Of a stretch of 64,000 bases of DNA, positions 58,789 to 64,000 are shown one piece after another (the first letter of the stretch is position 1; each line of letters opens with the position of its first letter). A model generated the notes under the pieces. That model searched no databases. It worked only from the letters and a program-made list of their open reading frames with translations, and was not told where the DNA came from. The translations under genes were made by a program, and so were the position numbers. Where the stretch lies: NCBI RefSeq assembly GCF_012223425.1, contig NZ_CP038799.1, positions 3,704,249 through 3,768,248 on the forward strand, written 5' to 3'. The DNA is from Mycolicibacterium frederiksbergense (GTDB taxonomy: Bacteria; Actinomycetota; Actinomycetes; Mycobacteriales; Mycobacteriaceae).

Positions 58789-60224
58789 CCGCCGTCGCGC
58801 ACACCTCGTACGGAGCGCTCCGCGGCGATGTCCGTTCCCCCGTCGTCGTCTTCCGCGGTGTGCCGTACGCGGCCGCGCCGACGCACGAGCGGCGTTGGCG
58901 TCCCCCGCAACCCATGCAGGGTTGGACTGGAGTGCGTGCGGCGACCGACTTCGGATCGATTGCCCCGCAGAACATCTCGCCCGAGCGACTGGCCAAGCGT
59001 GGCCTCACCATGAGCGAGGACTGTCTCACGCTCAACATCTGGACGCCCGCGGTCGACGACAATCGCCGGCCCGTGCTGGTCTTCCTGCACGGCGGCGGGC
59101 AGACCCAGGGGTACGGATCCGCTCCGCTGCTCGACGGTGCGCGACTGGCCAGGCGCGGCGACATCGTGGTGGTGACGATGAACTTCCGGCTCGGCGTGCT
59201 GGGAACGCTCTACGCGCCCGATCGGCACGGGGCAGGCTCCACCAACCTGACACTGCGCGACCAGCGTCACGCGCTGCAGTGGGTCCGCGAGGAGATCGCC
59301 GCCTTCGGCGGCGACCCCGCCGCCATCACGGTGGCGGGGCAGTCCTCCGGCGCGGTCGCGATCTCCGCCCTGCTGGCCGGCGGATGCGACCTTTTCGACC
59401 GCGCGATCCTGCAGAGCGGTGGCTTGGAGCGCGTGCGTTCCACGGCGGCCGCCTCGGCCGTGGCCGAGCAGATCCTCTCGACCGGTGTCCGCACGTGCGA
59501 CGGAGAACCGGGTGTCGAGGAGATCCTTGCCGCGCAACGCGGCATCGACACCGGATTCGTGCCGCCTCAGGGTCCGTTTCACCCCTGCATCGACGGCGAT
59601 GTCATCGACGAACATCCGTTGGTGCGCGCGCAGACACGTGATCTGCCGCCCACCCCCATCCTCGCCGGGACGACGCGCGACGAGTGGCGGATCTTCGACG
59701 CCGCGCTGGATGACGACATCTTCAGCGAGCAGTACGTCCGGGACCGCGCGCAGGCACTCGCCGGGGCCGACCGGGACGCGGACGCGGTGGTGGCGACATA
59801 CCGGGCCGTCCAGCCCACGATGCGCGGGGTCGCCGCGGCAATGGTCACCGACTACCACTTCACCGCACCGACCGAGCAGTTCGTCCGTGCACACGCCGAG
59901 CGCGGCAACACGGTGTTCCGATACGAACTGCAGTGGTCTTCTCCGCGTGCCGGATTGGGCGCATGCCACGACTCGTGCCTGGCCCTGGTCTTCGGCAACC
60001 TGGATGCCGCGCCCGCGCTGGCCGGCAACGACGGGGCGGCACGCCGGATGTCAGAAGCCGTTCAGGACCGTTGGCTGGAGTTTGTCCGGGGCGCAGAACC
60101 CTGGGAGCGTTATGACGGCGCCGGCGGGTCCACCATGCTGCTCGGCCCGGAAAGCGCAATCGCCCGGGGCCACCGCGCCGAGCAACTGGCCATCTGGGAG
60201 GGACGCTATCCCGCGTACGGATGA
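58785..60224 (+). CDS. Type-B carboxylesterase
   Basis: A 479-residue carboxylesterase of the cholinesterase/para-nitrobenzyl esterase family. FRGVPYAAAP starts the fold, EDCLTLNIWTP is the second family signature, HGGG (102-105) forms the oxyanion hole, and the nucleophile elbow is VAGQSSGAVAI with Ser187, in place of the common GESAG. GACHDSCLALVFGN holds the likely catalytic His. No signal peptide is seen. It is the last gene of the cluster and would hydrolyse an ester or lactone made or carried by the pathway. GTG 58785 overlaps the preceding stop. Confidence 0.9.
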   Translation: MTAVAHTSYGALRGDVRSPVVVFRGVPYAAAPTHERRWRPPQPMQGWTGVRAATDFGSIAPQNISPERLAKRGLTMSEDCLTLNIWTPAVDDNRRPVLVFLHGGGQTQGYGSAPLLDGARLARRGDIVVVTMNFRLGVLGTLYAPDRHGAGSTNLTLRDQRHALQWVREEIAAFGGDPAAITVAGQSSGAVAISALLAGGCDLFDRAILQSGGLERVRSTAAASAVAEQILSTGVRTCDGEPGVEEILAAQRGIDTGFVPPQGPFHPCIDGDVIDEHPLVRAQTRDLPPTPILAGTTRDEWRIFDAALDDDIFSEQYVRDRAQALAGADRDADAVVATYRAVQPTMRGVAAAMVTDYHFTAPTEQFVRAHAERGNTVFRYELQWSSPRAGLGACHDSCLALVFGNLDAAPALAGNDGAARRMSEAVQDRWLEFVRGAEPWERYDGAGGSTMLLGPESAIARGHRAEQLAIWEGRYPAYG

Positions 60225-60231
60225 GTGCCTT

Positions 60232-61164
60232 TCATCCGAACCTGACACCGGTGAGTTCCTGCGACACCTCCCACACGCGGGCGGCGTTCTCGCTGTCGCG
60301 CAGCGGCTTCCAGAGCTGCTGGGGACCGGGCGGTCCGCCCGCGTTGCCGGGCCACTGGGGTCCGTAGAACACCCCGGGTTCGGTCGACGTCGCCGCCACG
60401 AGCGCGGGGAGCTTGGCGGTCTCGGGAGTCCCGGCCAACAGCCCCCGCTTCGAGAGCCACCGGATCATCCGGACCCCGGTGGTGTCCTTGGCGCGGCCGA
60501 GTTCGGGGCGCGCCGCGAGCAGGCTGGTCGGGGCGACACCGGGATGCGAGATATTGCTGGTGATGGCCCAGCCCGCGGCGGCGCTGCGGCGGGCGAGTTC
60601 CAGCCCGAACAGCCCGAACGCGATCTTGGACTGCCGGTAGGCGCGCATGCCGTCATACCCGCGCTCGCAGTTCAGGTCGTCCCAGTTGATCTTGCCGCTG
60701 CGCGCGGCGACGCTCGTCTGGGACGTCACCCGCGCACGTCCTGCTGCCAGCAGCGGCAGCAGGTGCCCGGTGAGCGCGAAGTGGCCCAGGTGATTGGTGC
60801 CGAACTGCAATTCGAACCCGTCGGCGGTGCGCTGCAGGTCCGGTGGCGTCATCACCCCGGCGTTGTTGATCAGGAGGTGGATCGGGGCGCCACCGGCGCG
60901 CAATTTCTCGCCGAGGGCGGAGATCGATGCCAATGACGAGAGATCCAGTGCCTCCAGCGACAGCTTCGCCTGCGGATACCGGGCGCGGATGGTGGCGACC
61001 GCCGCCTCGCCCTTGTCGGTATTGCGCACCGGCATGATGACCTCGGCGCCGGCCCGCGCCAGGCTGGCGGCGATACCGAGCCCTATCCCGTCGCTGGCCC
61101 CGGTCACCACCGCGCGTTGTCCGGTCAGGTCGGGGATGGCGATGTCGTACTGTCCGCTTGTCAT
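60232..61164 (-). CDS. Short-chain dehydrogenase/reductase
   Basis: Classical-type SDR of 310 residues with NAD(P)-binding TGASDGIGLGIA, NNAGVMTPP, and the active-site Tyr-x-x-x-Lys in AYRQSK preceded by TSQTSV (Ser). The extended C-terminus and the EVIMPVRNTDKGEAA segment resemble retinol-dehydrogenase/oxidoreductase-like mycobacterial SDRs that favour NADP. It converges on the carboxylesterase with eight bases between stops and is divergent from an XRE-type regulator (78-base gap), a pairing often seen for stress-responsive SDRs. ATG 61164 is the start given; substrate unknown. Confidence 0.9.
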   Translation of the reverse strand: MTSGQYDIAIPDLTGQRAVVTGASDGIGLGIAASLARAGAEVIMPVRNTDKGEAAVATIRARYPQAKLSLEALDLSSLASISALGEKLRAGGAPIHLLINNAGVMTPPDLQRTADGFELQFGTNHLGHFALTGHLLPLLAAGRARVTSQTSVAARSGKINWDDLNCERGYDGMRAYRQSKIAFGLFGLELARRSAAAGWAITSNISHPGVAPTSLLAARPELGRAKDTTGVRMIRWLSKRGLLAGTPETAKLPALVAATSTEPGVFYGPQWPGNAGGPPGPQQLWKPLRDSENAARVWEVSQELTGVRFG

Positions 61165-61242
61165 GCGTTCGACATTGCCCGGCATCCAGGGCCGCATCCA
61201 CGGTCTGACGATCCGTGGCTGCGCAGTCCGAGGCGGGGAACA

Positions 61243-62088
61243 ATGGCAGCCATGATCGATCGAGCCGGACTGGCGGAATTCCTGGTCCGCCGGCGCAGTG
61301 CCCTGCAGCCGGAGGACGTCGGGCTCCCGCGCGGGCAGCGTCGCCGCACGAGTGGGTTGCGCCGTGAAGAGGTCGCCGCGCTGTGCCACATGTCGACGGA
61401 CTACTACGCGCGCCTGGAACGCGAGCGCGGCCCGCAGCCCTCCGAACAGATGATCGCCTCGATCGCCCAGGGGTTGCATCTGTCCCGCGACGAGCGCGAT
61501 CACCTGTACCGGTTGGCCGGACATCACCCGCCGGTGCGGGGTTCGGGCACCGACCACATCAGCCCCGGGATGTTGCGGATCTTCGACCGGCTCGCCGATA
61601 CCCCGGCCGAGATCGTCACCGAACTGGGGGAGACGCTGCGCCAGACCTCACTGGGCGTCGCAATCTTCGGTGACCTGTGCCGATACACCGGGCCGTCACG
61701 CAGCATCGGCTACCGCTGGTTCACCGATCCCTCGGCGCGCGACTTGTGCCCGCCGGAGGATCACGAGTTCTATTCGCGGATGTACGTTTCCGGGCTCCGG
61801 GGAATATTGACGCTGCGCGGTCCGGAATCCAAGGCGGCTCGGCTCAAGGAACTGCTTTCCGCCGAGAGTGCGGAGTTCCGGGCCGTATGGGAGGACCACG
61901 AGGTCGGTATCAGGCCGCGAGAAGTCAAGCGCTACAGCCATCCCGAGGTCGGTCCGCTGGAGCTCAACTGCCAGATCCTGCTGGATCCCGACGAATCGCA
62001 TACGCTGCTGGTCTTCACCGCGGCCCCCGGTAGCGAAAGCTACGAGAAGCTGCAACTGTTGTCGGTGGTCGGCGCGCCGACGGGGTGA
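61243..62088 (+). CDS. XRE-family regulator with MmyB-like ligand-binding domain
   Basis: A 281-residue regulator. The N-terminal helix-turn-helix is RRTSGLRREEVAALCHMSTDYYARLERERGPQPSEQMI, the typical sequence of this group (R-R-E-E-V-A-x-L/C). The C-terminal 170 residues match the MmyB-like PAS-type domain (NIxxxxF region, RWFTDPSARDLCPPEDHEFY, LNCQILLDPDESHTLLVFTAAPGS), which binds fatty-acid-like ligands in MmyB. GGGGAACA precedes ATG 61243; ATG 61252 is the alternative. It very probably controls the divergent SDR gene. Confidence 0.92.
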   Translation: MAAMIDRAGLAEFLVRRRSALQPEDVGLPRGQRRRTSGLRREEVAALCHMSTDYYARLERERGPQPSEQMIASIAQGLHLSRDERDHLYRLAGHHPPVRGSGTDHISPGMLRIFDRLADTPAEIVTELGETLRQTSLGVAIFGDLCRYTGPSRSIGYRWFTDPSARDLCPPEDHEFYSRMYVSGLRGILTLRGPESKAARLKELLSAESAEFRAVWEDHEVGIRPREVKRYSHPEVGPLELNCQILLDPDESHTLLVFTAAPGSESYEKLQLLSVVGAPTG

Positions 62089-62118
62089 GCGGCGGCGACG
62101 GTGTCATGCTGGGTGTCG

Positions 62119-62496
62119 ATGACCGACCGGCCGCTGGACCCGAACACCCGGCTCGCCGCCGAACGGACCCGGCTGGCCATGGAACGCACCCTGATGGCCT
62201 GGACCAGGACGGCGACCTCGCTGATCGCGTTCGGGTTCACCATCTTTCAGATCTTCGAGCAGCTCGCCGAGGGTGAGCGCCTGGCCGATCCCTTCGTCAG
62301 CCCGCAGCTGGTCGGTACCGTCATGGTCGTCATCGGTGTGGTGGCGCTGATCCTGGCCTGGATACAGCACCGGCAGGAGTCGGCCGCGCTGCGTGCGGAG
62401 TTCGGTCCGATGCGCTATTCCATCGCCTCCGTCGTCGCGGCGATGATTGCCGGACTCGGGGTGCTGGCGCTGCTCGCGATCACGCTGCGGCTGTAG
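62119..62496 (+). CDS. DUF202 (YidH-type) membrane protein
   Basis: A 125-residue inner-membrane protein. The N-terminus DPNTRLAAERTRLAMERTLMAWTRTATSLIAFGFTIFQIFEQL is the DUF202 signature (a charged helix with ERTxLAWxRT, then a membrane helix). Two further helices follow (LVGTVMVVIGVVALILAWI, SVVAAMIAGLGVLALLAITL). Function unknown. ATG 62119 is preferred to 62101. It follows the regulator gene by 30 bases and may be co-transcribed with it. Confidence 0.87.
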   Translation: MTDRPLDPNTRLAAERTRLAMERTLMAWTRTATSLIAFGFTIFQIFEQLAEGERLADPFVSPQLVGTVMVVIGVVALILAWIQHRQESAALRAEFGPMRYSIASVVAAMIAGLGVLALLAITLRL

Positions 62497-62504
62497 CCAT
62501 CGGG

Positions 62505-62720
62505 TTAGAGCCGGTACATCTCCCGCGCCATGGCGGCGTCCTCCATGAAGGCCTCCCGCTGGACGGCCCGGTGGCTGCGCTTCTTGCGTGCTTCCTGCGC
62601 GGGAACCATGAACGTCGCGCGCAGCGCCGCCTTCATCCGGGCAATCCAGTGCCGAGAATTGATGCGCGGCAATGGTATCGCTGCCGCCGGCGATCCCCTG
62701 AGGGGTTGTGCCTGTGTCAT
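62505..62720 (-). CDS. Short basic protein of unknown function
   Basis: A 71-residue open frame converging on the DUF202 gene. The product is basic (RINSRHWIARMKAALRATFM, QEARKKRSHRAVQREAFM) and ends EDAAMAREMYRL, with no membrane segment. I do not recognise it. In its favour are the in-frame ATG and the good fit into the otherwise empty gap 62497-62855; against it is the short length in high-GC DNA, where such frames arise by chance. Confidence 0.35.
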   Translation of the reverse strand: MTQAQPLRGSPAAAIPLPRINSRHWIARMKAALRATFMVPAQEARKKRSHRAVQREAFMEDAAMAREMYRL

Positions 62721-62855
62721 GATTCGACGCTACGAAGATCGCGACGACCAGGCATCGTGCCCGGGGGCGATCTTGATCTGCGACCGTGGTAGGAGACGAA
62801 CCCGACCACGGCATGAGAGCCGGGTCACACCGTCTGTCGGCCGCGGCCGCGACGA

Positions 62856-63440
62856 TCACCTGCCGGTCAGGTGCGCCCGCACATCCTCGTCGAGCTCGAC
62901 CCCGAAGGACCGTAACATCCACCCCAGCGTCTCGTAGGCGCCGACGGTGAAGATGACGTCCAGGATCTGCTGCGTGCTCAGATGTGCGTTCAGCGTGGCC
63001 CAGGTGTCATCACCGATGATGCCGTCGGCGACCAGCTCATCGGCGGTGCGCAGCAGCACGGCGTCGGCCTCCGACCACAGGGACGAGTCCGGGCCCCAGG
63101 CGATCTGGGCGACCTCGTCGCGGGAAATGCCCACATCGCCGGCGATCACCACATGCTGAGCCCATTCGTACTCGGATTGTCGCAGCACCGCGGTGCGCAG
63201 GATCAGTAGTTCGCGCTGCCGCGGCGTCAGCGAGGTCGCCGACAGCAGATGGCCGTTGAAGGTGAAGAAGGCCTTGGCCAGTTCCGGGTGGTACGCCAAG
63301 GCGCCCAGCACGTTGAGACCTTTCGGTCGTCCCTCGGTCGGCAACGGGGGATGACGGCGCACCGGCGGGTTCATGGCCGCCAGCGCCTCGCGCATCTGCG
63401 GGGGCCACTCCTTGGGAGCCAGCGGGTCGACACGGGTCAT
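62856..63440 (-). CDS. Carboxymuconolactone decarboxylase-family protein (AhpD-like)
   Basis: A 194-residue all-helical protein of the CMD/AhpD group. FTFNGHLLSATSLTPRQRELLILRTAVLRQSEYEWAQHVVIAGDVGIS holds the conserved helix pair; the CxxC of peroxidase-active AhpD is replaced by SEYEWAQH, so a thiol peroxidase role is unlikely. Glu and His in that helix are kept, as in the gamma-carboxymuconolactone decarboxylase subgroup. It lies downstream of, and in the same orientation as, the partial TetR gene at the window edge, with 123 bases between them, so that regulator may control it. Confidence 0.88.
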   Translation of the reverse strand: MTRVDPLAPKEWPPQMREALAAMNPPVRRHPPLPTEGRPKGLNVLGALAYHPELAKAFFTFNGHLLSATSLTPRQRELLILRTAVLRQSEYEWAQHVVIAGDVGISRDEVAQIAWGPDSSLWSEADAVLLRTADELVADGIIGDDTWATLNAHLSTQQILDVIFTVGAYETLGWMLRSFGVELDEDVRAHLTGR

Positions 63441-63563
63441 CTCGGAGGGTTCCTCTCGTCGCGCGAGGCCATATCGGTAATGGCGTTCTCACAAGATTGC
63501 ACGACGATCTCGGAAATGACGAATGTGACGCTTCGCGCCGGAAACGGGCGAGTCGGGCCGACG

Positions 63564-64000
63564 TCAGCTGGCGGCGGACTCCTGCACGTTCCACAGATTG
63601 TTGGCCAACAACCGCTGCAATTTGTCGAGAACCGCGGCGACCTCGGCATCGGTGCCGACGAACCCGGCATAGAAGCCCATCCCGAACATCAACACCAGCA
63701 ACATTTCCACGAGCGCGGCAGCGTCGGCGTCGGCGGCCAGCTGGCCGTTGTCGGCGGCGTCGCTGACAGCGGTGCTCAAGAACGCGCGGACATCTTCGCG
63801 TGGTGCGTATTCGTCGTTCTTGAGCTCGGGGTGCCGGTAGGCCTCCAGCATCGAGGTGACCAGGAACGCCGCCGCTGAGTCGAACTCCCGGTGCGCGGCC
63901 AGCATCCCGGTCATGAAGGCCGACAGCTTGCCGGTCAGGGTGGTCTCGGCGGCCGCGGCTCCCACACCGGCCTCGAACAGCGCGGTGTTGGTGCTTGCCA
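63564..64000 (-). CDS. TetR-family regulator, C-terminal part
   Basis: The minus-strand frame is open to the window edge. The readable part (about 145 residues) is the ligand-binding domain of a TetR-type regulator: LSAFMTGMLAAHREFDSAAAFLVTSMLEAYRHPELK, ADADAAALVEMLLVLMFGMGFYAGFVG, KLQRLLANNLW. This resembles the C-terminal domain of mycobacterial TetR proteins that limit growth-phase or lipid genes. The DNA-binding N-terminus lies outside the window, so the family call rests on the C-terminal half alone. The 123-base gap to the next gene shows no clear operator. Confidence 0.75.
   Translation of the reverse strand, partial: ASTNTALFEAGVGAAAAETTLTGKLSAFMTGMLAAHREFDSAAAFLVTSMLEAYRHPELKNDEYAPREDVRAFLSTAVSDAADNGQLAADADAAALVEMLLVLMFGMGFYAGFVGTDAEVAAVLDKLQRLLANNLWNVQESAAS

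Overview
The window is high-GC actinobacterial DNA, most likely from a fast-growing mycobacterium (Mycolicibacterium). Three things point there. The gene order largely follows the Mycobacterium tuberculosis block from Rv0948c to Rv0996. An MspA-type porin is present, which fast growers have and M. tuberculosis lacks. Several mycobacterial families are recognisable, including MprAB-PepD, Ruc and GlpR. No database search was possible; names come from reading the proteins, and comparisons with M. tuberculosis come from memory.

Layout. 1-7.7 kb: end of a succinate-semialdehyde dehydrogenase, chorismate mutase, uvrD1, a membrane protein, an M23 peptidase and sucCD, closed by a perfect hairpin terminator. 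7.7-13.5 kb: accessory block with an S9 peptidase behind two copies of a palindromic operator, two overlapping P-loop ATPase genes behind a 16-bp periodic repeat, and a thiolase-like protein. 13.5-26.4 kb: two LLM-type oxidoreductases around a KstR-like palindrome, two membrane proteins, purN-purH, a DUF559 nuclease-like gene bracketed by two copies of a 49-bp palindromic repeat, an HSL-type esterase, a MoxR-like ATPase plus VWA protein pair, and a DUF1707 protein. 26.4-35 kb: a tightly overlapping catabolic operon (AtuA-like, fadE13, accD2, accA2, fadE12, echA7; transcribed leftward), probably for a branched or terpenoid acyl-CoA. 35-39.9 kb: rpmF, the envelope-stress system mprA-mprB-pepD, moaB2 and an unlisted 52-codon gene.

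40.2-45.5 kb is an island: an MspA porin, a small secreted protein, remnants of IS21, IS256 and IS3 elements, and a large secreted beta-propeller protein lying between IS3-family ends. 45.5-52.2 kb returns to conserved order: mscL, a SAF-domain protein, ruc behind a CIRCE-like operator, 5-formyl-THF cyclo-ligase, galU, moeA1/glp, rimJ-like, glpR and tRNA-Ala(CGC).

From 52.2 kb an integrase remnant abuts the tRNA and an accessory region begins. It holds a TetR regulator and a divergent, translationally coupled cluster (P450, SnoaL-like, LLM oxidoreductase with two frameshifts, sulfotransferase, DUF1214, VOC, carboxylesterase), followed by an SDR/XRE pair, a DUF202 protein, a carboxymuconolactone decarboxylase-like protein and a truncated TetR. 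The cluster looks like an uncharacterised pathway for a hydrophobic, sterol-like or xenobiotic substrate; that substrate class is inference only.
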